Positions 12,554 to 20,848 of a DNA stretch of 25,782 nucleotides are shown one piece after another. Within the stretch, counting starts at the first letter, position 1, and each line of letters opens with the position of its first letter. Origin of the DNA: Methanoregulaceae archaeon (GTDB taxonomy: Archaea > Halobacteriota > Methanomicrobia > Methanomicrobiales > Methanospirillaceae); the NCBI GenBank assembly GCA_013331215.1, contig DUGU01000226.1, positions 1,411 to 27,192 on the forward strand. The letters are read 5' to 3'. The notes beneath the pieces were generated by a model. The model saw nothing but the letters and a program-made list of their open reading frames with translations, did no database searches and was not told the origin of the DNA. The translations under genes were made by a program, and so were the position numbers.

Positions 12554-12807
12554 GGGTCTATTCCCCACAGGTCCTTCAGGCACCCCTCACAGACGACCGC
12601 GGCCTCGTCATCGATGTAGCAGGCGCGGAGGTCCTGGCGGTCCTGTCCGCACTGCTGGCACATCGATGGTTTTTCCAGCGTGATCGGGCCGATGATCTCG
12701 ATCGCGGTCGCCGGCCGCGGGAACTTTCGCGTGCAGCGCGAGCAGCAGAGCATGGGGGAGTCGGTACGCGGCGACCATTGGTGACCGCAAAAGGGACAGG
12801 TGATCAT
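12550..12807 (-). CDS. double zinc-ribbon small protein
   Basis: 85 residues from MITCPFCGHQW. Four CxxC knuckles: CPFC, CSRC, CQQC and CEGC, forming two ribbons separated by a strand (ATAIEIIGPITLEK). Such proteins bind nucleic acids or act as adaptors. The start at 12807 is set by an ATGA overlap; the upstream extension of the frame is Arg-rich. Confidence 0.75.
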   Translation of the reverse strand: MITCPFCGHQWSPRTDSPMLCCSRCTRKFPRPATAIEIIGPITLEKPSMCQQCGQDRQDLRACYIDDEAAVVCEGCLKDLWGIDP

Positions 12808-13052
12808 AAGGAGTAGTCCGCCGGATTCTCCCCGTGCTCGCGGAGGTACGCCGCGAGCACTTCGTCGACGGGCGTTGGTTCGTCCCCTTTCCAAAACATC
12901 TCGTTCCCGTCATCGTCGTCCTCGCGCGAATCGAACCGCCTCCAGATATATTCGATCAGATCGTTTTTGTTGAACCCCTCAAACCACTCCCAGTCCACGA
13001 GCCCGGAATTGTCGAACCAGGTCCCGACATCGGCGATCGTTGTGAAATTCAT
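12804..13052 (-). CDS. acidic small protein
   Basis: 82 residues, Trp- and acid-rich (GLVDWEWFEGFNKNDLIEYI, a SREDDDDGNE run), ending AAYLREHGENPADYSL. The strong negative charge would suit a DNA mimic or protein-binding inhibitor, which is speculation. The start is 3 nt after the upstream stop. Confidence 0.65.
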   Translation of the reverse strand: MNFTTIADVGTWFDNSGLVDWEWFEGFNKNDLIEYIWRRFDSREDDDDGNEMFWKGDEPTPVDEVLAAYLREHGENPADYSL

Positions 13053-13055
13053 GAT

Positions 13056-13529
13056 TCAGGCCTCCTCGCCGCGGAGCAGGTCGGCGATCTCGATCTCCTC
13101 GGTTCCATCGTCGCTCCGCAGAGTCGAGCCGCCGCAGTCGTACCACACGGAGTCGCCGCCTTCCATGACTGCCGCGCGCCCTTCCTCGGGCCAGTACCAG
13201 ATCGAGCCGGCCTGTCCGCCGCGCAGGGGGAACGTGGCCACCATGATCCCGGGCCGGGCCTCGCGCGCAACGTCGCATGGCATCCCGATCCGGGTGCCGT
13301 CCGTCAGGTAGGCATCGAACTCGAGCGTGCCGATCACCGTCACGAGACCTTCGACGGGGAGCGCATAGCGCGCGACCTCGTCCGCGAACACCTCGGATGT
13401 CCGGGCGACTTCGTCGAGGTCGTCGGGGTCGATGTCCGCCAGGCGCCGGGAGAGTTCCGCGTTCAGGGCGTCGAGTTCGGTTTGGTTGTACCCGGTTGTG
13501 TTCGCGGGGGTGAATCCAGTGGTTGTCAT
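13056..13529 (-). CDS. hypothetical protein, phage-type N-terminal helix
   Basis: 157 residues. The N-terminal TELDALNAELSRRLADIDPD is a helix I have seen at the start of many small phage proteins. A strand-rich middle (VTVIGTLEFDAYLTDGTRIG) and an acidic C-terminus (DDGTEEIEIADLLRGEEA) follow. AGGAAAGAG lies just before the ATG at 13529, and an AT-rich box lies near 13564-13572. Function unknown. Confidence 0.65.
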   Translation of the reverse strand: MTTTGFTPANTTGYNQTELDALNAELSRRLADIDPDDLDEVARTSEVFADEVARYALPVEGLVTVIGTLEFDAYLTDGTRIGMPCDVAREARPGIMVATFPLRGGQAGSIWYWPEEGRAAVMEGGDSVWYDCGGSTLRSDDGTEEIEIADLLRGEEA

Positions 13530-13563
13530 TTCTCTTTCCTCTATATACTATATCGTCGTCTGA

Positions 13564-13572
13564 GGTATTAAA
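13564..13572 (-). promoter_or_regulatory. probable promoter of the 13529-12413 gene string
   Basis: The minus strand reads TTTAATACC, followed 15 to 25 bp later by GATATAGTATATAG. Either could be a TATA box; the first predicts a leader of about 13 nt that contains the ribosome site. It overlaps the last codons of the HNH gene. Confidence 0.45.
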
Positions 13573-14005
13573 TCTTTCTATCCGGTCGCGTGATCGCGGG
13601 GCGGTGTGCGGCACGATATGCATCGGTCCTGCATCGGGGGGTGCAATAGGCCGCCCCCTTCTCGCCTTTGCGCGAGGTGAAAAACACTTTGCCGCAGTGT
13701 TTACAGATGTGTTCATGCTGCCGCGCTTCCGTCCGCACGGCCGTTATGTCGACCGCTCCGAGTCGCTCGCGCGTTTGCTTTTCGTGGAGCAGGCGGTGTT
13801 TCGATGGGGACAGCGCCTCGAGATTTGCGATCTCGTTGTTTTCGGGGTTGCCATCAATGTGATGGATGACACATCCATCGGGTATCGAGCCATGTGCCGC
13901 CTCGTAAATCGCCCGTTGGAGAAATGTATGGTCATTACTGTAATACCCAACGCACGGATACCAGGTCCTCCCGCCCCATTTAATCGGGCGATCTTCCTGT
14001 TTCAT
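13568..14005 (-). CDS. HNH endonuclease
   Basis: 145 residues. The core VIHHIDGNPENNEIANLEAL followed by KHRLLH is the canonical HNH motif (HH, then N, then H) of phage homing-type nucleases. The C-terminal ~45 residues add a zinc knuckle, CKHCGKVFF ... YCTPRCR. The ATG at 14003-14005 lies about 29 bp from the TATATA block at 14031-14037, so the transcript is close to leaderless. The gene lies alone between the late operon terminator and the early genes, as free-standing mobile HNH genes often do. Confidence 0.9.
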   Translation of the reverse strand: MKQEDRPIKWGGRTWYPCVGYYSNDHTFLQRAIYEAAHGSIPDGCVIHHIDGNPENNEIANLEALSPSKHRLLHEKQTRERLGAVDITAVRTEARQHEHICKHCGKVFFTSRKGEKGAAYCTPRCRTDAYRAAHRPAITRPDRKI

Positions 14006-14026
14006 ACCATACTATATAGTCTCTGT

Positions 14027-14040
14027 AAGTATATATAACT
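14027..14040 (-). promoter_or_regulatory. TATA box of the HNH gene
   Basis: The minus strand reads AGTTATATATACTT, an archaeal TATA box centred about 29 bp before the HNH start codon. A perfect palindrome, ACTATATAGT at 14011-14020, lies between the box and the gene and could be an operator. Confidence 0.65.
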
Positions 14041-14054
14041 ATCGGTCCTTGTTG

Positions 14055-14068
14055 AAAAAAAGGGGGGG
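14055..14068 (-). terminator. C7T7 terminator of the late operon
   Basis: Immediately after the tail-tip gene stop (14070-14072) the minus strand reads seven C then seven T. A U-run directly after the stop is the usual archaeal intrinsic terminator; no strong hairpin is needed. It separates the late operon from the HNH promoter. Confidence 0.65.
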
Positions 14069-14069
14069 C

Positions 14070-16994
14070 TCATGCAGCCTTGAACACGACCGCGACGTAC
14101 CCGGCGCCGGGCGTGTAGTGGCAGATGACGCGGTCGTTCAAGGTCGCCGCGCCCCGACAGGTGAGCGTGCCGCCGCCGTCGAGCGTCACCGTCTGGAACG
14201 CGCCGCCGGTGGCCACGGCCGAGACGTGTCCCGTCAGGGTCGGCGGCTGTGCCGCGAGGACGGCCTTCACGGTCGCCTCCGTCTCCGTGACCTGGTCCGG
14301 GTTGAGGATGCGATTGATGCGCCTGAGCAGGCTCCAGCGCGCCGCCGGCATGGCCGTGATCGTGCAGGAGATGTCCGCGAGCGCCCCCGAGTACCGTATG
14401 TTCGTGATCCGGAACAGGTATGGTGTCGTGCCGTCCGTTGGATCGACTGACGGAACGCCGCCGTACCCGACGAACCGGATCGTCTGGAACAGTTCGAGGT
14501 CCGTGCGCTTCGTGAACGTTGCCGTCACGGTGCCCCATTCCGCCGAGTAGGCGGCGACCAGGTCGGCCGCGAGCGCCTGCGCGATGTACCGCGCCGTCCC
14601 GGCAGTCCCGACCGGCCCGAGCGCCGCCGTTTCGATCGGCTCGTCGAGGACCTCGGAACGGTCGACCCATCCCTCGAGGGAGTTCGCGTGCCACGCCGTC
14701 TCGGTGTAGACCGTGTCATCCATCGCTCCGGTCGCCGAGTTCTTCCACTTGAACCGGACGTTGACCGCCGTCGCGACCTCGGCGAAGTTGTCCTGGAACT
14801 TGAGCCCGACGAGCGTCGGATCGGGGCGATGGATCTCGACCGCCCCGCTCTCCGTGTTCGGGTCCGTCGGCAGGTCGAGCCCGACCGTCGGCGAGTCGAT
14901 ATCGTTCTCATCGCAGAAGTAGATCGCGGGCCGGACCTCCGTCGCGGCCCCCGCGACCACGGGGGGGAAGAGATCGATCGCCGCGAGGTTCATATGGAGC
15001 AGGTCGGCCGAATCGTCGCCGGCGTTGTCGAAGAGCAGCTTGAGATAGTGCGTCCCCCCGGCCGCTACCGGCAGGGTCGCCTCGTCGGTATTCCACCGGA
15101 ACGTCGAGTACGCGCCCGTCCCGTCGACCGCGATGTCCTCGATGAGCGCGAGCGATGCGGGGTTCGTGCCCCAGTAGACCTTGAACGACCGTGCGCCCGT
15201 GGCCGCCGCCGACGCGATCCGGAACTTCGCCGTCCAGTCGCCCACGATTCCGGCCGGGATCGTGACCGTGTACCGGAGCCATTCGCCGTCCCGGATCCAC
15301 CCGACGTTGTACCCGTTCTCCGCCTGGAAGAACTCGATGTCGACGCCCTCGGTCTTCCGGTACGCCCCCCCGAGGTTCGTGGCCGTCGTGTCGTGGTACG
15401 CGACCCCCTCGCCGCCGGTATCGAAGTCCTCTGCCTCGCGCCGGATAATCCGGTATGCGGGGTCCTGGTGCGTGTAGCTCTGTGTCGCGCCGATCTCGAT
15501 GGGCTTGCAGTGGAGGATCCATCCGATCTTGTCGGCGACCTTCTGACCCATCTGCCAGGCCGTGACGGTCGTGCCGCCGACGATGTCGACCGCCGGCACG
15601 GTCGTCCCCCACCCGGGGACCGTCCGGATCTTCGTGACGATGAACATCGCTCGCCCGAGCGTCCCGTCGGGGAAGTTGCCGGCGTCCCCGTAGTAGGCGG
15701 CGAGCCACGCTCCCGGCTCCGACGCCTTCGGCATCACGGTGAGCCCCGCCGGCATGTCGCGAGACGTCAAGAAATAGTCATACGAGTAGCCCGCGAACGG
15801 CGTCCGGTTCGCCGCGATCGCGTGCTCGCTGTCCTTCGTCGGGATGAACCCGAACCAGAGCCGGCGGTCGATCCCGTTGTGGTCCGCGCGGACCAGGTCG
15901 ACCTTCGGAAAGTTCCGGATGGCCGGGTCGATATGCCGATCGAGCACGCCGGAGAAGCGCGTCAGGGCGTCCCCGATGCCGCGCGAGACCGACCACGACT
16001 CGACGAGCTGCTCGGACCAGAGCGCGCCCGCCGGCCCCGTGTAGGTCGTGACGAGGTCGGGGAACGCGAACGCGAACCCGATCGATGCCGTCCCCGTCCC
16101 GATGTCGGGCGCGGCGAGGGAGTACGGGTTTGCGCCGCTCGAGACGAGCGACAGGGTCGGCTCGACCGTCGGCTGCTTCCGAACGATGATCCAGTCGACG
16201 ACCACGGTCGCCCCGGCGACGCTCGCGAGGCTCGTCGTGGCCGGCAGGGCAGCAGACGGGACCTGGTCGGAATGGGACGCGACGGCCGTGCCGTCGATCT
16301 CGTAATAGGCCCCCATGCCCGTCTTTCGCCGCACGTCGAAGACGTGCTCGGCCGCGTCGACCGTGATCGCCGTGTACTGGAGGGCCGTGTCGTACGTCGC
16401 CGCGAGCGGGGCCGCGCCGAGCTTGAAGACCGCGTATTTTGACAGGTCCGCCGGCTCGAACCCGATCCGGGCCGGCTGGTTGGCCCCGAGCGCGGTCGAG
16501 GTCTGCTTCGACCGGACATGATACCCCTCGCCGTACGTCGCGATCGACCGGATGCCCCGCGTCGACCCGATCGCGCTCGTGATCGTCAGGTGGCCGTCCG
16601 CGACGGCCGTGCCGCCGAGGTCCGTCCACCGCGCGGTGTCGATCGGGCCGGAGAAGTCGGCGAACTCGAGGTGGACGTCGGCGCCGTTCGACTCGCTCGC
16701 GGCCGTCGCGTTCCCGTACAGCATCTCGAGCTGCGTCTGCCAGGCGTACAGCAGCACCCAGACCACGGCCGTGCCCTGCGCGCCGCTGACCGACTCGACC
16801 TGGTACGCGCACCGCTTCAGGGTCGCGGGGTCCCGGAACCGGAGGTCCTGGAAATAATTCTGCATCCCGGCGACCCATGCGAGGACGAGCCGGACTGAAT
16901 ATCCCCCTGTCGCGGGCGGATTGTTCACCGTGTAGAGCGCTCGCGACGGCCACCCCGCATAGTGGGCGATCGCCGTGTTCGCGTACTGGGTCAT
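14070..16994 (-). CDS. tail-tip/baseplate hub protein with DUF2341-like and CBM6 domains
   Basis: 974 residues. N-terminal ~1-100 is a virion-type region. Residues ~105-280 form a DUF2341/ConA-like module (HLEFADFSGPIDTARWTDLG, later VVDWIIVRKQPTVEP). Residues ~300-515 are consistent with a tail hub platform. Residues ~517-676 are a carbohydrate-binding module of the CBM6 type: REAEDFDTGGEGVAYHDTTA, GYNVGWIRDGEWLRYTV and HYLKLLFDNAG. Residues ~685-910 return to hub-like sequence, and the last 60 form a small beta domain. It probably ends the tail and touches a host surface sugar. ATGA overlap with the fibre gene; terminator follows. Confidence 0.8.
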   Translation of the reverse strand: MTQYANTAIAHYAGWPSRALYTVNNPPATGGYSVRLVLAWVAGMQNYFQDLRFRDPATLKRCAYQVESVSGAQGTAVVWVLLYAWQTQLEMLYGNATAASESNGADVHLEFADFSGPIDTARWTDLGGTAVADGHLTITSAIGSTRGIRSIATYGEGYHVRSKQTSTALGANQPARIGFEPADLSKYAVFKLGAAPLAATYDTALQYTAITVDAAEHVFDVRRKTGMGAYYEIDGTAVASHSDQVPSAALPATTSLASVAGATVVVDWIIVRKQPTVEPTLSLVSSGANPYSLAAPDIGTGTASIGFAFAFPDLVTTYTGPAGALWSEQLVESWSVSRGIGDALTRFSGVLDRHIDPAIRNFPKVDLVRADHNGIDRRLWFGFIPTKDSEHAIAANRTPFAGYSYDYFLTSRDMPAGLTVMPKASEPGAWLAAYYGDAGNFPDGTLGRAMFIVTKIRTVPGWGTTVPAVDIVGGTTVTAWQMGQKVADKIGWILHCKPIEIGATQSYTHQDPAYRIIRREAEDFDTGGEGVAYHDTTATNLGGAYRKTEGVDIEFFQAENGYNVGWIRDGEWLRYTVTIPAGIVGDWTAKFRIASAAATGARSFKVYWGTNPASLALIEDIAVDGTGAYSTFRWNTDEATLPVAAGGTHYLKLLFDNAGDDSADLLHMNLAAIDLFPPVVAGAATEVRPAIYFCDENDIDSPTVGLDLPTDPNTESGAVEIHRPDPTLVGLKFQDNFAEVATAVNVRFKWKNSATGAMDDTVYTETAWHANSLEGWVDRSEVLDEPIETAALGPVGTAGTARYIAQALAADLVAAYSAEWGTVTATFTKRTDLELFQTIRFVGYGGVPSVDPTDGTTPYLFRITNIRYSGALADISCTITAMPAARWSLLRRINRILNPDQVTETEATVKAVLAAQPPTLTGHVSAVATGGAFQTVTLDGGGTLTCRGAATLNDRVICHYTPGAGYVAVVFKAA

Positions 16995-18355
16995 ACCATC
17001 GGCCCCCCGACCAGGGCGTGCAGATAATTGGCGTTCTGAACGATCTCGGCGAGCGTCAGCGCGCGATCGTAGAATAGGAGATCAACCACGACCCCGGTGA
17101 GGGGACTGGCCCCGTCATCGGTCCCGATCCGGTTCCAAATGACAGGCACCGCGGCGCTCCCCTGAGCCACATTGCTAAAGAGGCGCGCGAACGCCCCGCC
17201 GTTGACGGAGAGGTCGACCTTGTAGTCGGTCCCCCGGACGATCGCGTATATGGCGCCCGTCGTGGTATCCGCAACCGTCGGCGTGTCCGACGAGCCGTCG
17301 CTGATAGCACGGATAAAGAGCTCTGTCGAGACGTCCGTGTTGAAGCCGATTTTGTTTGTCCCCCCACTGTCCCGACCGACGGCGATGTCGACGCCGGTCG
17401 TCCCGACGCGGGCCGCGTAGACGATGATCGTGTAGGCCCCTGTCAGCACGACATCGGGGATCGTGACCTCGTCGCCGCCGTCGAAATACCAGTAATAACC
17501 ATTCGTCCCGTTCGGCGCGGCGGCCCCGGCGCCCTTCGTCCCGTGCTGGCCATAGCCCGAGTGGTCGTAGAGGGTTGTGCCGCCCGTCTCATCGAAGCGG
17601 TACTCGCGGATCAGGTTGGTGCGGACGAGGTCTCCCGGCGCCACGATCGGGCGTGGAGCGAACTCGAACGACTCGCCGGCCTTGGGTGCGGGGGGATCGG
17701 AGAACAGGTGCCGGACGAGCGGCGTGCCGTCCGCGGCGACGAGCCCCCATTCGGTGACGCTCAGCGCCTCTGCCGTGTCGCGGGCCGTGAACCTGTGTCT
17801 GAGCTCGTACCCGCCCGCGTCGAGCGCCGTCAGGGCGACAGGGACGGGCTGGAGCCCCTGTGCCGTGTACGGCGTCTCGAGGGCCGGGTCGGCGTCCTCC
17901 GCCCGCGTCCCCGATCCGAGGACGAGCCACGCGATCGGGTCCGCCTCCTGTCCGAGACAGAGCCGGGCGAGGTGGTTGACACCGGCGGCGGGAATCCCGG
18001 CCCCGACGGCCACCCGGGGCGCGACGTCGAACGGATCGCCGGCCGCGACCTCGACGGGCGCCGCGAGGAGCCCGCGCGCGATCGGCGTGCCGTCGGCCGC
18101 GAGCAGCCCGTATTCGGTGATCGTCAGGGTTGCCGTCGGGGTGAAGGTCGCGCGAACCTCGTACAGGTTCGGGGAGACCAGTGAGACCGTCCCGGTTGCC
18201 GGCGCGAGCCCGTCACTGGTGTACTGTGTCTCGAGCGCCGGGTCGTGGTCCTCCGCGCGCGTGCCGGAGCCGAGCGCGACCAGGGCGATCGGGATATTGG
18301 TGCCCCCGAGGATCAGGTCGAGCAGGTGCGCCCGGCCCGTCGTGCCGGTGATCAT
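16991..18355 (-). CDS. tail fibre protein with duplicated module and LamG domain
   Basis: 454 residues from MITGTTGRAHLLDLILGG. Residues ~1-119 and ~122-242 are two copies of one module: both contain LGSGTRAED, then DPALET, then a strand region ending in EYGLLAADGTP or EWGLVAADGTP. Residues ~245-450 are a LamG/concanavalin-like domain (YRFDETGGTTLYDHSGYGQH, then FDGGDEVTIP). The layout fits a receptor-binding or decoration fibre. The ATG at 18353-18355 overlaps the PKD-tail gene by ATGA. Confidence 0.75.
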   Translation of the reverse strand: MITGTTGRAHLLDLILGGTNIPIALVALGSGTRAEDHDPALETQYTSDGLAPATGTVSLVSPNLYEVRATFTPTATLTITEYGLLAADGTPIARGLLAAPVEVAAGDPFDVAPRVAVGAGIPAAGVNHLARLCLGQEADPIAWLVLGSGTRAEDADPALETPYTAQGLQPVPVALTALDAGGYELRHRFTARDTAEALSVTEWGLVAADGTPLVRHLFSDPPAPKAGESFEFAPRPIVAPGDLVRTNLIREYRFDETGGTTLYDHSGYGQHGTKGAGAAAPNGTNGYYWYFDGGDEVTIPDVVLTGAYTIIVYAARVGTTGVDIAVGRDSGGTNKIGFNTDVSTELFIRAISDGSSDTPTVADTTTGAIYAIVRGTDYKVDLSVNGGAFARLFSNVAQGSAAVPVIWNRIGTDDGASPLTGVVVDLLFYDRALTLAEIVQNANYLHALVGGPMV

Positions 18356-18930
18356 ATCCCGCCCGCCGTGTCTTTCTCGAACGAGATCAGGTAGGGGTAC
18401 TGGTCCGGAACGCCGACCTTGTGCCGGAAGCTGGAGATCGTGCAGCCGGGGTGCTCGACGCCGTCGATATTCAGCGTGTACCACCCACCGATCAGGGCGT
18501 GAAGCGCGTCGATCTCGGCCGTCGTTGTCGCCAGGCACGTGAAGTCCCACGGGCCGAGCCCGCGAGCGACCGCCTGCGTGGACCGCCCGCCGGCTTCGAG
18601 GTCGACCTTTTTGACGAGCGCCCCGTGGTCGACCCAGTACGGAGCCGGCCCGCCCGGATCCGCCGAGAGCTCGACGTCGCCGAAGACGACGGCGCGGCGG
18701 ACCGTGACCGACACTGTTTCCGCCGAGACGCCGTCGACCGTGAGCGTAACCGGGTAGGTTCCCGGCACGGCGTACTGGTGGACCGGGTTCTGCACCCCGT
18801 CGATGGTGTCACCGTCGCCAAAGTCGTAGTGCCAGGCGGTCGGTGAGCCCGTCGACGTGTCCGTGAACGTGATGTTCTGCCGTGCGTAGGGGTTCGAAGG
18901 GGCGATCGTGAACGAGGGGGCGACGGTCAT
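18352..18930 (-). CDS. PKD-domain tail protein
   Basis: 192 residues from MTVAPSFTIAPSNP. A PKD domain occupies ~1-85 (WHYDFGDGDTIDGVQNPVHQ then YAVPGTYPVTLTVDG). The remaining ~105 residues (LGPWDFTCLATTTAEIDALH, then GWYTLNIDGVEHPGCTISSF) look like a virion-associated beta domain of unknown type. PKD domains are extracellular Ig-like folds typical of methanogen surface proteins. The Ig-like protein gene precedes it with an ATGA overlap. Its PKD core is nearly identical at the DNA level to that of the tail spike. Confidence 0.75.
   Translation of the reverse strand: MTVAPSFTIAPSNPYARQNITFTDTSTGSPTAWHYDFGDGDTIDGVQNPVHQYAVPGTYPVTLTVDGVSAETVSVTVRRAVVFGDVELSADPGGPAPYWVDHGALVKKVDLEAGGRSTQAVARGLGPWDFTCLATTTAEIDALHALIGGWYTLNIDGVEHPGCTISSFRHKVGVPDQYPYLISFEKDTAGGI
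18761..18819. repeat. PKD repeat copy A (59 bp identical to 19356-19414)
   Basis: This stretch of the PKD-tail gene matches the spike gene base for base over 59 bp, with one mismatch immediately beyond each end. It encodes the conserved FGDGDTIDGVQNPVHQYAV segment. Confidence 0.9.
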
Positions 18931-19232
18931 GGCGTCCTCTGGAACCGCGGCACGATCGGCCACGCGACGGCTCCGAGCGGCCAGACCTCGCCGTTGCTGT
19001 ACGTCACGACGGGCTGCAGCGTGTACGTCCCGCCCTGGTCGAGGTCGCCGGCGACGGTCGTGTAGACGACGACGCCGATAACGTCGACGCTGTCGGGTTC
19101 CCACGCGGTCACGGTGCCGTCGGGCCGGCGGACGGCGATGGTTACGGCCGTGACGCCGGTGACGAGATCGGTGCCGGTCGCGATCTCGACCTCGGCCCCG
19201 ACGGTGCCGGTGTAGATTTCGGGATTGGTCAT
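18927..19232 (-). CDS. Ig-like phage tail-associated protein
   Basis: 101 residues: TGTVGAEVEIATGTDLVTGV, VTIAVRRPDGTVTAWEP, then VVYTTVAGDLDQGGTYTLQP. This beta-sandwich pattern (KI-x-V-x-RP-G ... YTT-x-GDLD-x-G-x-W-x-LQ) is widespread beside phage tail fibre and baseplate genes; the family function is structural. ATGA overlaps to the spike and to the PKD gene. Confidence 0.75.
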   Translation of the reverse strand: MTNPEIYTGTVGAEVEIATGTDLVTGVTAVTIAVRRPDGTVTAWEPDSVDVIGVVVYTTVAGDLDQGGTYTLQPVVTYSNGEVWPLGAVAWPIVPRFQRTP

Positions 19233-20848
19233 AGCAGGGTCAGCTCCGTTAGCTGTCCGACCGGCGAGGCGACCGTGAAGAAGGTCGGTGTTCGGCGCAC
19301 GACGACGACCGCCGAGGTCGTGCCGGCGCCCGCCGTCAGGGTGATCGGATAGGTGCCCGGCACGGCGTACTGGTGGACCGGGTTCTGCACCCCGTCGATG
19401 GTGTCACCGTCGCCGAAGTCCCAGAGCCACGAGGACGGCGATCCCGGGGTCGTGTCCGTGAACTGTATCGTCTGCCCGGCGTACGGGGCCGCGGGGGACG
19501 CGGTGAACGCCGCCGGGCCGACGGGGACGGGGATGCCGGGGAGATAGGTGTTGCCGGAGACGAGGGTCGCGTGCCCCGTCGGGGTGAGGAGGATGTTGCC
19601 GTTGACCGTGCGGGAATAGATATTCCCCACGATCTCGATGGCCCCCGTCGGGACGTAGTCGGCCATCTCGACGGCCGGCTCCGGTGAGACATCCGTGTAG
19701 ACCAGGACGTTGTCGGCGACCGTGGCGTTGGTCCACCCGACATAGAGCGTCTGGTCCGGGACGGTGACCACGTTCCGCGAGAACGTGTCGGCGTGGCCGG
19801 CCGGGCCGCCAAGGGCGTACCCGAACTCCTCGATATACGTCCGGTCGGGGTCGGCCGGATCGGTGTCGTCGATCAGGTCCGAGTAGAGGGTGTTGCCGAG
19901 GTAGCCGCCGACGAGGCAGCCGATAAATGCGTTGTCCGTGACGATCGATCCCCCGGTGCTCCCCCGGGTCTGGAAGCCGCCGTACGAGTCGGCCATGACG
20001 TTGTACCGCGCCGTGATCGGGCCGCGGGTGCGCGGGTGCGAGCTGATCCCATACGACTGCAGGTCCTCGAAGTAGCAGTCCTCGATCAGGGTCGCGCCCG
20101 GCCAGTTCGCCTCGACGGTGGCGTACCCGGCGCCGAAGTCGACGCCGACCCGCCCGTCGCCGACGAAGAAGCAGCGCCGGATCGCGGTGTCGTCCGTCCG
20201 GTTCGAGAGCAGGACATGATACCCGACGCCGGTGTGCATGATGGTGTCGAAGACGCAGTCCTCGACGGTCGAGCCGGCGCAGCCGTCGAGGGTCAGCCCC
20301 TCGCGGGCGTCGTGGATCCGGCAGAACGAGGCAGCGAACCCGTCGAGGTACTTCCCGTAGACCGTCCGGATCAGGGGCTCGGCGCCGTAGACGCCCTCGA
20401 AGATCCCCGGTCCCTCGATGTCGAGCCCGTACAGGGAGACGCCGACGAGCGGGGACGAGATGTTGCCGGCGAGGTTGATCCGGATGACGTGGCCCGTGGC
20501 GTTGGAGCAGTCGAGGAGCGTCCCGGCCTCGCCGACGAGGGCGACGGCCTTCGAGATGGTGACCGGGCCGTCGATGCGGTAGGTGGCCGCGGGGAAGAAG
20601 AGCGTCTCGCCGCCGGAGAACCCGTCGAGGAGCGCCTGGAGGGCGGCCGTGTCGTCGGTCGTGCCGTCGCCCGCGGGGCTCGTGGAGGCGTCGACGTAGC
20701 CGGCCGGGAGGGTCGGGGCGGGGACAGCCCAGGCGGCGAGGTCGGCGAGCTTCTCCGCGCGGCGCTCCTGTGCCTCCCAGAGCCGGTATGAGGCGACCGC
20801 CGCGGCCGGGGTCCCGGCCGGGAGCGCGGTCCAGCCGGCGAACGTCAC
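19229..20848 (-). CDS. tail spike: pectate-lyase-like beta-helix plus PKD
   Basis: 539 residues from a GTG at 20846-20848 (GTGA overlap). An N-terminal helical adaptor (~1-45) precedes the pectate_lyase_3 signature DASTSPAGDGTTDDTAALQA then FPAATYRIDGPVTI, and a long right-handed beta-helix (~50-430) rich in NXX, DG and G turns. A PKD domain follows (~440-515, FGDGDTIDGVQNPVHQYAV), then a short tail. Beta-helix spikes bind and often cleave surface glycans; I cannot point to catalytic residues, so binding is the safer role. Confidence 0.85.
   Translation of the reverse strand: MTFAGWTALPAGTPAAAVASYRLWEAQERRAEKLADLAAWAVPAPTLPAGYVDASTSPAGDGTTDDTAALQALLDGFSGGETLFFPAATYRIDGPVTISKAVALVGEAGTLLDCSNATGHVIRINLAGNISSPLVGVSLYGLDIEGPGIFEGVYGAEPLIRTVYGKYLDGFAASFCRIHDAREGLTLDGCAGSTVEDCVFDTIMHTGVGYHVLLSNRTDDTAIRRCFFVGDGRVGVDFGAGYATVEANWPGATLIEDCYFEDLQSYGISSHPRTRGPITARYNVMADSYGGFQTRGSTGGSIVTDNAFIGCLVGGYLGNTLYSDLIDDTDPADPDRTYIEEFGYALGGPAGHADTFSRNVVTVPDQTLYVGWTNATVADNVLVYTDVSPEPAVEMADYVPTGAIEIVGNIYSRTVNGNILLTPTGHATLVSGNTYLPGIPVPVGPAAFTASPAAPYAGQTIQFTDTTPGSPSSWLWDFGDGDTIDGVQNPVHQYAVPGTYPITLTAGAGTTSAVVVVRRTPTFFTVASPVGQLTELTLL
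19356..19414. repeat. PKD repeat copy B
   Basis: Spike-gene copy of the 59-bp block described at 18761-18819, in the same orientation and about 595 bp away. Confidence 0.9.

Noticed and set aside
14688..16442. Long plus-strand open frame opposite the tail-tip gene
   Set aside because: Same reason: Arg/Asp/Val-rich antisense sequence opposite a protein with recognisable DUF2341 and CBM6 modules.
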